From: Actinomadura macra NBRC 14102
GTDB lineage: Bacteria; Actinomycetota; Actinomycetes; Streptosporangiales; Streptosporangiaceae
NCBI RefSeq assembly: GCF_001552215.1
Contig: NZ_BCQT01000032.1
Coordinates: 1 to 58,576, forward strand
Reading direction: 5' to 3'
Length of the DNA stretch: 58,576 bases
The notes beneath the pieces were generated by a model that was given only the letters and a program-made list of their open reading frames with translations, ran no database searches and was not told the DNA's origin. A program made the position numbers and the translations under genes. Positions 17,760 through 26,505 of the stretch are shown piece after piece. Within the stretch, counting starts at the first letter, position 1; each line of letters begins with the position of its first letter.

Positions 17760-18245
17760 ATGCCGGTGATTGACCAGTTGCATCGTGTTGATCGTTTTCT
17801 CGTAGAGAGGATCACACGTGAGAGTACCCGATTCGCCCCCGCAACCGTCGCGCTGGCCGCCGCATCGATGGCGGGCCTGCTGTCGCTCGCAGCACCGGCC
17901 GCCGCATCGGTGACCCGGCCGGCATCGGCGAACCCGTCATCGGCAAGCGTCACGCTGGTCGAGCCGACCAACTTGCGGGTCACCGGGGTCAGTGGCCGGT
18001 CCGTCACATTCCAGTGGGACCACGCCCAGGGGGTGACCGGAGGCTGCAACCTGCCGTTCTTCCAGTACGACGTGTACCGGGACGGCGGCTACGTCGGTTC
18101 CACCTACCTTGGTAGCCCGGTCGCGGTGGCGAGCAACCTACGGCCCGGCCAGATCTACCGCTACCAGGTACAGGGCCGTGACAATTGCAGCGGACGGTAC
18201 ACCGCGCTGAGCGCCGCGCTGAACATCCAACTACCTTCGTCCTAA
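17760..18245 (+). CDS. secreted fibronectin type III-like protein
   Basis: About 160 residues. A signal peptide is likely (VALAAASMAGLLSLAAPAAA, cleavage after the AxA). It is followed by one Fn3-like domain: EPTNLRVTGVSGRSVTFQWD, QYDVYRDGGYVGST, then GQIYRYQVQGRDNCSGRYTA. Two Cys residues (GGCNLP and DNCSG) could form a disulfide. The start is uncertain: ATG 17760 is used, but TTG 17776 would give a more typical signal peptide. It lies alone between IS remnants. Fn3 modules usually bind carbohydrates or cell-wall partners; the partner here is unknown. Confidence 0.7.
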   Translation: MPVIDQLHRVDRFLVERITRESTRFAPATVALAAASMAGLLSLAAPAAASVTRPASANPSSASVTLVEPTNLRVTGVSGRSVTFQWDHAQGVTGGCNLPFFQYDVYRDGGYVGSTYLGSPVAVASNLRPGQIYRYQVQGRDNCSGRYTALSAALNIQLPSS

Positions 18246-18263
18246 ACTAACTGCCTTGCGTGA

Positions 18264-18526
18264 GGCCGCCGCCAGCCCATCCCAGAGTCCTGCCCCAACT
18301 GCGAGAGAGTCGACGGCGGCCGGTGCGGCCACCACGCCGGTGGACTCGCCGTCGCTGAGACCTACACAGAACTCGAAAGGCTCAGTGCGGCCAAGGCCGC
18401 ACTGAGCCGTGAAACGGCCCAGCGCCGCTACCGCATTTGGCGAGCCTGTAACTCGAAGGGCTTTTCCAAGACTCCCGTGGTGACGGGCTGTGCTCTAGGC
18501 CAGGAGTATCCGTTTTCGAAGTAGCG
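18264..18526 (+). pseudogene. start-less ORF with Cys/His cluster
   Basis: After an in-frame stop near 18260, an open frame runs to TAG near 18524 with no ATG/GTG/TTG near its beginning. It reads ESCPNCERVDGGRCGHHAGG, then a charged helix (ELERLSAAKAALSRETAQRR). The CPNC...CGHH spacing could bind zinc. Codon use is actinomycete-like. This is probably the 3' part of a gene whose front was removed by the adjacent IS events. No family is recognised. Confidence 0.35.
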
Positions 18527-18579
18527 GCAGGCTGGCCCGTCCGTACATCTGCAGCTTAAGTAGGGCCTGTCCAGTTAAC

Positions 18580-20203
18580 GGCTCTGTCGCGTATTCGGTG
18601 GTGACGCCCTGACCTCGTGGTACCACGGTCGGTCATGCAGAAGATTAGCGATCTTGTGGAGCTGGTGTTCTCTGGGCTGTCTCCGCTGGTCATCGAAGAC
18701 GTGGTGGACCAGGGCGAGCTGATCTGGGTGCGGGCCAGGACACCCGACAGCCCGGCGGCATGCCCGGGGTGCGGCACCGCGTCATCGCGGGTGCACGGTT
18801 ATCAGCGGCGGACGGTTGCCGATGTCCCGATCGATGCCCGCAGGGTCGTGGTCGGCGTGCGGATACGCCGGCTGGTGTGCCCGACCGGCGCCTGCGTCCA
18901 GACCTTTCGTGAGCAAATGCCCGGCGTCCTGGAACGCTACCAGCGCCGTACTCCCCCGCCTGACCTCGCAGATCGGCGCGGTCACGCGGGAATTGGCGGG
19001 CCGCGCCGGCACACGTCTGTTATCCGGGCTGGGTGTGCTGGTGTCCCGGCACACGCGCTACGCATATTGCTGCGGCTGCCGCTGCCGGAGCGGCCGGTGC
19101 CGCGGGTGCTTGGTGTGGACGACTTCGCCCTGCGCAAGCGCCGCAGCTACGCCACCGTGCTGATCGACGCCCAGACCCGGCAGCGCGTCGAGGTGCTGCC
19201 CGACCGCAAGGCCGACACCCTGCAGGCGTGGCTGCGCGCGCACCCGGGCGTCCAGGTCGTCTGCCGGGACGGTTCGGGCGCCTATGCCGAGGCGGTGCGC
19301 CGTGCCCTTCCCGGCGCGCAGCGGGTCGGTGACCGATGGCACATCTGGCACAACCTCGCCGAAGCGGTGTTGAAGGAGGTCGCCGCACATAGCGCGTGCT
19401 GGGCCAAAGCCGGGCCGCCGCGGCGCCAGGGCAAGCGCGCCGCCACCACCCGCGAGCGCTGGCAGCAGGTCCACAATCTGCTGAACAAGGGCGTTGGACT
19501 GCTGGAATGCTCCCGCCGCCTGGGACTGGCGCTCAACACCGTCAAACGCTACGCACGTGTCCCCGAGCCCGAGCGGCTGGTGCGCGCCCCCGCAGTACCG
19601 GCCCACGCTGGTCGATCCCTACCGCAACCACCTGCGCCGACGCCGCGAGCAAGATCCGGTGGTCCCGGTGCTGCAACTGCTGGAAGAGATCAGACAGCTC
19701 GGCTACACCGGCAGCAGAACCTGCTCTACCGTTACATCACCCAGGGACGCGTCGAGGCCGACCGTCCCACCGTCTCACCACGCCGCTTCATCCGCGACCT
19801 GCTCACCGCCCCCGACCAGCTCAAGACCACCGGACCGAGCGGTTCGACGCGTGCGTCGCCGCCTGCCCGCAGATGACCGCCCTCGCCGGCCTCGTGCGCT
19901 CCTTCGCCGCCCTGCTCGCCCCCGCCGACGACAACGCCGAACACCTGACCGAGTGGATCACCCAAGCCAGAGCAGAAGACCTGCCTCACTTGCACGCTTT
20001 CACCCGCGGGCTCGACCTGGACCGCGACGCCGTGAACGCTGCCTTGACTCTGCCCTTTCACAACGGCGGTACCGAAGGCGTCAACACCAAGACCAAAATG
20101 ATCAAGAGACAGATGTGCGGACGTGCAGGATTCCCGCTCCTTCGACACCGGATCCTGCTCGGCTGACACCACTGTCCGTCACCACTGAATATCCGACAGA
20201 GCC
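18580..20203 (+). mobile_element. ISL3-family insertion sequence, decayed
   Basis: Terminal inverted repeats of 27 bp match at 24 positions: 18580-18606 begins ggctctgtcgcgtattc, and the reverse complement of 20177-20203 begins ggctctgtcggatattc. The element is about 1.62 kb. The immediately flanking 8-bp sequences do not match, so no target duplication is visible. The transposase inside is frameshifted several times. Confidence 0.8.
18617..20166 (+). pseudogene. ISL3-family transposase, multiply frameshifted
   Basis: The N-terminal zinc-binding region (ACPGCGTASSRVHGYQRR) and the first catalytic D (RVLGVDDFALRKR) lie in one frame, but residues between about 18955 and 19065 (LTSQIGAVTRELAGRAG) read in a second frame. 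After about 19590 the homology passes to a third (YRPTLVDPYRNHL), then near 19712 and 19850 changes again, ending TLPFHNGGTEGVNTKTKMIK, the C-terminal E block. At least five indels are needed, so no active enzyme can be made. Confidence 0.88.
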
Positions 20204-20302
20204 CAAATCGTACAGTCCCGTGACCAGCGAGGCGACGCTCCGGCGGGCACGGCGGGACGGAGGCGCTGGCATCACGCTGTCTTGTTTGAGGGGCGGCCCC
20301 GA

Positions 20303-21586
20303 TTACAGGTAGCGCAGCCACAGGTAGGGGACGCAGAGGCCCACGGTAATGGTGGTGACGATGAGTCCGTACTTGGTGAAGGTCCAGAAGCTGATGGGGG
20401 TGCCGTTGCGGGCGGCGATGCCCAGGACGACGACGTTGGCGCTGGCGCCGACGGCGGTGGCGTTGCCGCCCAGGTCGGCGCCGAGTGCGAGCGCCCACCA
20501 CAGCACGTGCCCGCCGTCCCCGCCGCCTTGCTGCTGGACGAGGTCGGCGACGATGGGGCTCATGGTGGCGACGTAGGGGATGTTGTCCACGATCGCCGAC
20601 AGGGCGGCGGACGCGCCGAGCAGCAGCATGGTGGCGAAGCCGGGTCTGCCGTCGGTGGCGTCGGCGGCGGCCTCGGAGATGTCGCCGATGACGCCGGTCT
20701 CGACCAGGCCGCCGACCATGACGAACAGCCCGGCGAAGAACACCAGCGTCGGCCACTCGACCTCTGCGAGAGCTTGCTCGGTGGTGACCTTGGTCGCGGC
20801 GACCAGGAGCCCGGCGCCGAGCAGCGCCACGATGGACGGCTCATAGTGCAATACCGGGTGCAGGACGAACGCGGCGACCACGAGGCCGAGCACGGCCAGG
20901 CCTTGCCATAGCAGTCGCCGGTCGGTGATCGCCTCGCGTTCGTTGAGGGCCATCACGGCGATGGCACGCTCCTGGTCGTAGACGAACGCCGAGCGGAACA
21001 GCCACCGGCACAACCCGCAGAACACGGCCATGAGGCCCACGACCAGCGGCGCGAGGTGGCTCAGGAAGTCGTTGAACGACAGCCCGCCCTTGCTGGCGAT
21101 GATGATGTTGGGCGGGTCGCCGACCAGGGTCGCGGTGCCGCCGATGTTGGACGCCATCACCTCGGCGATGAGGTACGGGGTCACTTTGAGGCCGAGGCGT
21201 TCGCAGACCAGGAACGTCACCGGCGCGATCAGCAGCACGGTGGTCACGTTGTCCAGCAGCGCCGACGCGACCGCGGTGATGACGACCAGCATGACCATGA
21301 GCCGGTACGGTTTGCCGCGCGCGCGTTTGGCGGCCCAGATCGCCACGTACTCGAACACGCCGGTCTGCCGCAGCACCGAAACGATCACCATCATGCCCAG
21401 CAGCAGGAAGATGACGTTCCAGTCGACCCCGGTCTTGATGGAGAAGAACGCCTTCTCGGCGTCGGTGATGTGGAACAGCAGCATCAGCGCTGCGCCGCCG
21501 AGCGCGACGGCGGTGCGCGGGACCTTCTCCGAGGCGATCAGGATGTAGGCGGCGACGAATATGACGAGCGCGGTCACGGCAGTCAA
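20303..21586 (-). CDS. SLC13/ArsB-NhaD-superfamily ion permease
   Basis: A 427-residue membrane protein with about 11-12 hydrophobic segments. Ion-transporter-superfamily signatures are present: LLDNVTTVLLIAPVT and NIGGTATLVGDPPN in the first half, and the inverted-repeat partner AIVDNIPYVATMSP and GADLGGNATAVGASANVV in the second. Members exchange arsenite, Na+/H+ or dicarboxylates; I cannot choose. The start is TTG 21586, with ggagg four bases upstream; GTG 21577 is an alternative. The leader contains a hairpin that overlaps the SD and a block shared with the antiporter next door. It is intact. Confidence 0.88.
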   Translation of the reverse strand: MTAVTALVIFVAAYILIASEKVPRTAVALGGAALMLLFHITDAEKAFFSIKTGVDWNVIFLLLGMMVIVSVLRQTGVFEYVAIWAAKRARGKPYRLMVMLVVITAVASALLDNVTTVLLIAPVTFLVCERLGLKVTPYLIAEVMASNIGGTATLVGDPPNIIIASKGGLSFNDFLSHLAPLVVGLMAVFCGLCRWLFRSAFVYDQERAIAVMALNEREAITDRRLLWQGLAVLGLVVAAFVLHPVLHYEPSIVALLGAGLLVAATKVTTEQALAEVEWPTLVFFAGLFVMVGGLVETGVIGDISEAAADATDGRPGFATMLLLGASAALSAIVDNIPYVATMSPIVADLVQQQGGGDGGHVLWWALALGADLGGNATAVGASANVVVLGIAARNGTPISFWTFTKYGLIVTTITVGLCVPYLWLRYL

Positions 21587-21590
21587 GGGA

Positions 21591-21650
21591 CCTCCTGGTC
21601 GGCGGGCACGGGCAAGGCGTCGCCGACCAGACTTCCCGGCACACCGGTCA
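21591..21650 (-). promoter_or_regulatory. SD-adjacent hairpin / shared leader element (copy 1)
   Basis: On the minus strand the leader carries gccgggaagtctggtcggc (complement of 21622-21640). Its ctggtcggc half pairs perfectly with gccgaccag (complement of 21595-21603): a 9-bp stem with an 18-nt loop whose last base is the first G of the ggagg SD (21591-21595). The 19-bp block recurs at 22865-22883 ahead of the antiporter. The pairing could control ribosome access. I cannot assign it to a known riboswitch class. Confidence 0.55.
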
Positions 21651-21655
21651 CCACG

Positions 21656-22828
21656 TTAGTCCGATCGATCACCGTGGGTCATTCTCTGTCGTGGCGGCGT
21701 CCGGTCGTCCCGAACGCCGTACCAGGGCGTGGCCCTGGCCGAACCAGGCGGGGACTTCGTGTTCGTCGTCGAAGCCGCGGGCCACCACGATGTCGGTGGA
21801 GGAGTGCGCCAGGATCGACACCCCTTGGGGCCGAACCACATCGCCGCGCCCTGCTCGCGTGCAGTGAGCCCGGACCGCAGGAACGACACCCAGATCGCCA
21901 CCGGCCGCGCGACCACCAGCGACAGCACCGCGAACACCCATCCCGCCCAGCCGACCTTCCCCAGGAACGCCGGTGACAGCAGCGCGCCGAAGACCAGCAG
22001 CGCGGCGAGCTTGAGCAGTTCGGCGACCAGCTCGCCGAACTCGATGAACGCCTTGCGATGCTGGTCGCCGATGCTCGCCACAGTGACGCCGGCGGCGAAC
22101 GCGGCCAGGAACAGATTGCCGTGCGTGGCCTGGCCCAGCGCCAGCACCAGCAGCCCGATGGCGACCGCGTTCAGCGGCTCGTACTTGGCGGAGATGGCGA
22201 ACAGCCGCGTGCGCTCCAGCATGATCGCGGCCCAGGGCACCGCCACCCCGATCAGCAGCCCGACGGCCAGCTCACTGCCCAGCTCGCCCAGGTGCAGGTC
22301 GTCCGAGCCCTGCGCAATGGTCAGGAACAGCACGACAAACAACAGGATCAGCCCGTCGTTGACGCCCGACTCCAGGTTCAGCAGATGCCGCAACCGGGGC
22401 GGCACCCGGTCGTTGCCGACCAACGCGGCGGCGAACACCGGGTCGGTCGGCGTGAGGGCCGCCGCGATCAGCAGCGACGCCACCCAGCCCAGCCCGACCA
22501 CATAGTGCGCCAGCACCGCGGTGATCAGCAGTGTCAGCGGCAACCGCCAGCCAAGCGCGCGGCCGGGCAGCCGCCACGCGCTGCGCAGATCGGCCCAGCC
22601 GGCGTGCATTCCGTCGGTGAACAGCACCGCGAACAGCGTCGGCTCCGCCAGCGTTCCCACCATCGAGTCGCCCGGCTTCAACGAAACGACGCCGATGACA
22701 CCGTCTCCGAGCACCAACCCACCGACCAGGAACAGCGCGGCGGTGGACAAGATGGTGCGGTTGGCCAGATTGGACAGCAGCACGGCCAACAGCAACAGGC
22801 CCGCGAACGCGGTGTGCAAGGTTGTCAT
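21656..22828 (-). pseudogene. NhaP/CPA1-type cation:proton antiporter, C terminus disrupted
   Basis: Starting at ATG 22828 (MTTLHTAFAGLLLLAVLLSN) the protein has about ten membrane helices and the CPA1 pattern (TPTDPVFAAALVGNDRVPP, LNLESGVNDGLILL). Near 21826 the frame fails: after WFGPKG the expected family ending continues in another frame as VSILAHSSTDIVVARGFDD. Roughly 25 residues that normally separate these segments are missing, so a deletion plus frame change removed the last helix. The main frame reads out into unrelated residues to 21656. Transport may be lost, although the core with the ND motif remains. It shares a leader block with the neighbouring permease. Confidence 0.75.
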
Positions 22829-22848
22829 CGGCGCACGGCGCCTTTCCG

Positions 22849-22883
22849 GGTCGACAAGGGACATGCCGACCAGACTTCCCGGC
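22849..22883 (-). promoter_or_regulatory. shared leader element (copy 2)
   Basis: The block gccgaccagacttcccggc (22865-22883 on +) is identical to 21622-21640. In RNA sense (minus strand) ggtcg (complement of 22866-22870) can pair with cgacc (complement of 22849-22853), a shorter version of the copy 1 stem. The flanking word caagggac is also common to both leaders. It lies 20-55 nt before the antiporter ATG. Confidence 0.5.
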
Positions 22884-22985
22884 TCACCAGGCCACGACCT
22901 TAACGGGATTCTGGCGTACTTTCCACGTGTCGACAGCGCGATGCGCCCCAGTCCGCCGCCCCACAGGTGGGGTAGCGTCGCGGGT

Positions 22986-23456
22986 GTGCGAGCCCGAGAA
23001 CTAGCCGTGGACTTCCCCACCGTGACGCCCGAGACCAGCGCGCTGGAGGCCGCACGGCTGCTGGCCGAGCACCAGCTCCCCGGCCTGATCGTGGTCGACC
23101 GCGACCGCCGCCCCAAAGCAGTGTTCCCAGGCTCTCAACTGCTGGGATCGATCATCCCGCAGTACGTGCAGGACGACCCGGCACTCGCCCGCGTCTACGA
23201 CGAAGACCACGCCGACAGACTCTGCGCCAAGCTCGTCGGCAAGACCGTCGCCGACCTGCTGCCCAAAGACAGGACCCCGCCGCCGGTCGTGGACGCCGAG
23301 GCCACCGCCATGGAGATCGCCAGCGTCATGGCCGCCACCCGCAGCCCCATCGTCGCGGTCTCGGCCGACCCCCGCCGCACAGACGCCCCCATGATCGGCG
23401 TGGTCGCGGTCTCCCAGCTCCTCACCAGGCTGCTCCAGGCCGGCGACGAACTCTAG
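22986..23456 (+). CDS. CBS-domain protein
   Basis: A 156-residue protein with two CBS motifs: ALEAARLLAEHQLPGLIVVD (residues about 19-38) and TAMEIASVMAATRSPIVAVS (about 108-127). CBS pairs bind adenine nucleotides and often gate membrane transporters. GTG 22986 is taken as the start because homology begins there. It is divergent from the antiporter and shares its roughly 150-bp intergenic region, so joint regulation is plausible. A decayed paralogue lies at 9858-10030. Confidence 0.85.
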   Translation: MRARELAVDFPTVTPETSALEAARLLAEHQLPGLIVVDRDRRPKAVFPGSQLLGSIIPQYVQDDPALARVYDEDHADRLCAKLVGKTVADLLPKDRTPPPVVDAEATAMEIASVMAATRSPIVAVSADPRRTDAPMIGVVAVSQLLTRLLQAGDEL

Positions 23457-23459
23457 AGC

Positions 23460-24040
23460 GCCGACCTGAGGAACTGGCGGATCGCGCCGGCAACCCTCGG
23501 ATGGTCGCGGCCCAATCAGAGGAGATGGCTGGCGGTCTCGCTGACGAGCAGGTCCGCCTGCTCGATCCCGGCGACGAGGGACTCGGCGTGCTCGAACGGG
23601 ACCGCGTCCGCCCCTTGCGGCCGGCGATGACGAGCGTCGGCTGGTGATCTGCGGCAGGGGCGCTCGGGGTGGGCTTCCAGGTCGTTTCAGGAAGCCGGGA
23701 GCCCGACCGCCATCCCCAGGAACAGCGCGACCACTTCCGCTCGCTGCTCGGTGCTCGGCGTCGCGCACGCCGGCCCGGTGGACAGGCTGCCGAGCATGGC
23801 GCGGAGCGCCCGCTCAGGGGACCAGCGCGGCAAGACACCGAACGCGGCCCAGGCGGCGCCCTCGGCAGCGGCGGTGAACACGACGTTCGCGCCCAGCCGC
23901 ATCGCCCGGCCGGGCCAGGGCAGGAACGACACGGCACTTTCCAGGACCGGTCGTTCGACGAACTCCAGATGCCGCGAGGCCATGGTCAGCGCGGATGGCG
24001 GGAAGCGCAGGTCCTCACGTGTGCGCTTGCCGGGGTGCAA
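23460..24040 (-). pseudogene. alpha/beta hydrolase, fragmented
   Basis: The minus strand reads PSALTMASRHLEFVERPVLE and later EQRAEVVALFLGMAVGLP (24040 to about 23690), then PTLVIAGRKG, then after a one-base shift GADAVPFEHAESLVAGIEQA and SHLL followed by an in-frame TGA where the family has Trp, then LGRDHPRVAGAIRQFL. The order fits the second half of an alpha/beta hydrolase, with the final DAVPFEHAESL and His-containing ETASHLL near the end. The nucleophile half is missing. Confidence 0.55.
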
Positions 24041-24130
24041 GGCCCGAATGGGACGCCCGCGTACCGAGCTGTCGAGTCATCGATGGCGATCCTGCCGGCA
24101 ACGGGGCGGGCAAGTGGCGTGGCCGGGGAC

Positions 24131-24205
24131 TCAGCCGAGGTCACGCTCGCGGAACCGCCAGGTGCCGACCGCGATCAGGACAGCCGCCGCGGCAGCCAGA
24201 ACACC
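24131..24205 (-). pseudogene. ABC-2 permease C-terminal scrap
   Basis: The last codons VLAAAAAVLIAVGTWRFRER followed by DLG and a stop look like the end of an ABC-2 membrane protein. They are fused out of context to the recombinase remnant. Confidence 0.35.
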
Positions 24206-24675
24206 GGTATCGGTGACCTGGAACCCGTTCTCAGCAGCTCGTAGCCCAGCGTAGGTCAGTTCGCGTTGGAGGTCGCAGTCCAGTTCTCCGGCGGCCGCGA
24301 GGGCCTGGACCATGTGCTTCACCGTGGACTGTGGTGCTCTGGTGCGCGGGGGGCGGTGAGGTCCATCACGGAGAACGCGCCGTCGTGGATGCGCAGGGCG
24401 AGGCGGTCGAGGTGCAGGACGTCGAGCACGTCGAGGATGTGCTGGATGCCACGCACGAGACCGAACATCTCGGAGATGTGCACGGTGTCCCCGGGCCGCG
24501 GGTAGGTCAGCAGCTCCCCGAACTTGGGTCGCTGGAGCGGGTGGAGGCGTCTGGAGGTGCCAGCCTGCTCCTCGAAGGTGATCGGGCCGGTGATCCGGGC
24601 TGCGCCCAGGACGAGGTTCTGCCGGGAGGTCGACTGCTGCTCGGTCGAGACCCGCTTGTAGACCAGGTTCGCCAT
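24205..24675 (-). pseudogene. resolvase-type serine recombinase, broken
   Basis: The N-terminal catalytic domain starts at ATG 24675 (MANLVYKRVSTEQQSTSRQN), with the nucleophile Ser in RVST. A later segment reads GDTVHISEMFGLVRG, then DVLHLDRLALRIHDGAFSVM. After that the frame ends at 24319 in unrelated residues, while the expected continuation (TVKHMVQALAAAGELDCDLQ) follows in another frame to about 24205. In relatives the EMFxLVRG position is usually Arg; here it is Gly, a second lesion. Not expected to be active. Confidence 0.7.
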
Positions 24676-24861
24676 CGGGTCCCTTCCGCGGGGAGGGGCG
24701 GACCTTATCTGTCGTCAAACCCTGTCATCAATCACCATCGGATCTGATTGGAGCGGCGCCGTCCCAGTGCCCTGGTCATGCCGGGTTTCATTGGGCGTGT
24801 GCGCGCCCTGTCGTCAAAGGTTCGTTCGTCGACATGTGGCTATGCCTAGAAGGGGCACCGC

Positions 24862-24912
24862 TTGACTCGTCTCCCCTCTGGGGTTAGCTTCTAACAAAAG
24901 TTAGTCACTAAC
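24862..24912 (+). promoter_or_regulatory. promoter with twin 13-bp palindromic operators
   Basis: A -35 candidate ttgact (24862-24867) and a -10 candidate tagctt (24885-24890) are 17 bp apart. Two perfect palindromes, gttagcttctaac (24883-24895) and gttagtcactaac (24900-24912), have centres 17 bp apart; the first covers the -10. They are natural targets for the TetR protein encoded at the end of this operon. Confidence 0.8.
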
Positions 24913-24927
24913 ACATGGGCGGGTCTC

Positions 24928-25716
24928 ATGCACGATCCCACTGTCGTGGGTGATGGAGCCGGTCCCACCCAGCGGCGGCCGGGCAAGGTCCTGTTGGAAG
25001 CGCAGGGAGTGCGCCGGTCACTCGGTGGCGATGTCGTCCTGCATGGCGTCGACATGGCGGTCCAGTCCGGCAGCATCCACGCGCTGGTCGGCATGAACGG
25101 CGCGGGCAAGACGACGCTGATGCGCATCCTGCTCGGGATGCTGCCGGCTGATGGCGGGAGGGCGTCGCTGTTCGGCATCCCGGTCGGTGCGCTGCCCGCC
25201 GAGCGCTGGCGCGATGTCGGGCAGATGATCGAGACCCCGTCCCTCTATCCCGAGCTCACCGCCCGGGAGAACATGACCGCGGCCGCTCTGCTGCACGGCC
25301 TGGACCGCGAGGGTGTCACGGACAGTGTGCGGCGCACCGCCGCCCGCCTCGGCCTGGAGCGGTGGCTGGACCGGCGCGGCAAACGGTTGTCGCTGGGCAC
25401 CCGGCAGAAGGTGGCGCTCGCCGCAGCGCTCGTCCACCGGCCAACCGTGCTCGTGCTCGACGAACCGAGCAACTCCCTGGACCCCTCGGCGCTGGTCTCC
25501 CTCCGGGAGATCATCACCGGCATCGCCGAGCGCGGCGGTGCGGTGCTGATCTCCAGCCACCACCTGGACGAGCTGGCCCGGCTCGCGGACACCGTAACCG
25601 TGTTGCACCGGGGCCGGATCGTCGGCGGCCTCGATCCACGCGGCATCGACCTGGAACGCGCGTTCTTCGACCTGATCTATCAGGTCGACCAAGACCGGCC
25701 CGGGGAGGCGGGATGA
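24928..25716 (+). CDS. ABC transporter ATP-binding protein
   Basis: A 262-residue ABC ATPase. Walker A is GMNGAGKTT (about residue 55), the signature is LSLGTRQK (about 152), Walker B is VLVLDEPSNSLDP, and the switch His is in LISSHHLDEL. The short form without membrane domain fits DrrA-type exporters. The stop overlaps the ATG of the permease. It follows the twin-operator promoter, so drug- or ligand-induced expression is likely. Confidence 0.95.
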   Translation: MHDPTVVGDGAGPTQRRPGKVLLEAQGVRRSLGGDVVLHGVDMAVQSGSIHALVGMNGAGKTTLMRILLGMLPADGGRASLFGIPVGALPAERWRDVGQMIETPSLYPELTARENMTAAALLHGLDREGVTDSVRRTAARLGLERWLDRRGKRLSLGTRQKVALAAALVHRPTVLVLDEPSNSLDPSALVSLREIITGIAERGGAVLISSHHLDELARLADTVTVLHRGRIVGGLDPRGIDLERAFFDLIYQVDQDRPGEAG

Positions 25717-26483
25717 CCGGCGACTTCGGCAGGCTCCTCGCCGTCGAGACCATGAAAATGCGCCGGGCACCGGTAGTCGTCATCTGCACGGCCATCATCG
25801 TGCTGGCGCCGGCGCTGCTCGCCGCGGCGGCCATCTTGGCCCTGCGGGCGGACTCCTCATCAACCTTTGCGGCGAAGGCCCGGCTGCTGGCATACGGATC
25901 CGGCTGGACCGCCTACCTCGGCACCGGCGCGCAGGTCATGGCGGTCGCGGTGCTGCTGTGCCTCGGTTTCGGCATCGCCTGGTGCTTCGGCCGAGAGTTC
26001 ACCGAAGGCACTGTCGCCGGGCTGTTCGCCCTCCCCATGGGCCGCGGCGCCATCGCGCTGGCGAAATGCACCGTCCTGCTGGTCTGGAGCGTGCTCGCCT
26101 CGATCGCCTCGACGCTGGTGCTACTCGGGGTGGGCCTGGCCCTCGGCGACCTCGGGTCCCAGCCGCCGCGGTGGTGGCTGCCGCTCGGCGTCTGCCTACT
26201 GAGTGCGTGCAACACCTTCCCGCTGGCCTGGCTGGCCACCGTCGCCCGGGGCTACCTCGGCGCCGTCGGTGGCCTGATCGGCCTGGTCGTCGCCACCCAA
26301 CTCGTCACCTCGTTCGGCGGTGGCGGTTGGTTCCCGTGGGCTGTGCCGGGCCTGTGGGCCGGGCTTGGCGGCACCGACATCCACATCGTAGGAGGCCAGT
26401 TCGTCCTGCCTGTCGCCGTCGCGCTGATCTCCATCGTCGCGACGACGGTGCGCTGGCGCAGCCTCGAACTCGGCAGCGCCTGA
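25713..26483 (+). CDS. ABC transporter permease
   Basis: A 256-residue membrane protein with about six hydrophobic segments (for example VVVICTAIIVLAPALLAAAA, VMAVAVLLCLGFGIAWCFG, GAVGGLIGLVVATQLVTSF). FGREFTEGTVAGLFALPMGR is the coupling-helix region of ABC-2 type permeases. The start overlaps the ATPase stop (ATGA). Substrate unknown. Confidence 0.92.
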   Translation: MTGDFGRLLAVETMKMRRAPVVVICTAIIVLAPALLAAAAILALRADSSSTFAAKARLLAYGSGWTAYLGTGAQVMAVAVLLCLGFGIAWCFGREFTEGTVAGLFALPMGRGAIALAKCTVLLVWSVLASIASTLVLLGVGLALGDLGSQPPRWWLPLGVCLLSACNTFPLAWLATVARGYLGAVGGLIGLVVATQLVTSFGGGGWFPWAVPGLWAGLGGTDIHIVGGQFVLPVAVALISIVATTVRWRSLELGSA

Positions 26484-26505
26484 CCAGCGAAGGAGAGAGC
26501 ATCCA

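Noticed and set aside
18572..20211. Target-site duplication around the ISL3 element
   Set aside because: The flanking octamers cagttaac and caaatcgt do not match; either the ends are slightly misplaced or a rearrangement removed one copy.
22849..22870. ATG at 22864 (minus strand) as start of the antiporter
   Set aside because: It lies inside the conserved leader block and would add a charged segment before the first membrane helix; ATG 22828 fits the family.
20282..22903. Long plus-strand frames opposite the permease and antiporter
   Set aside because: Shadows of membrane-protein genes; the minus-strand translations have clear helices and motifs.
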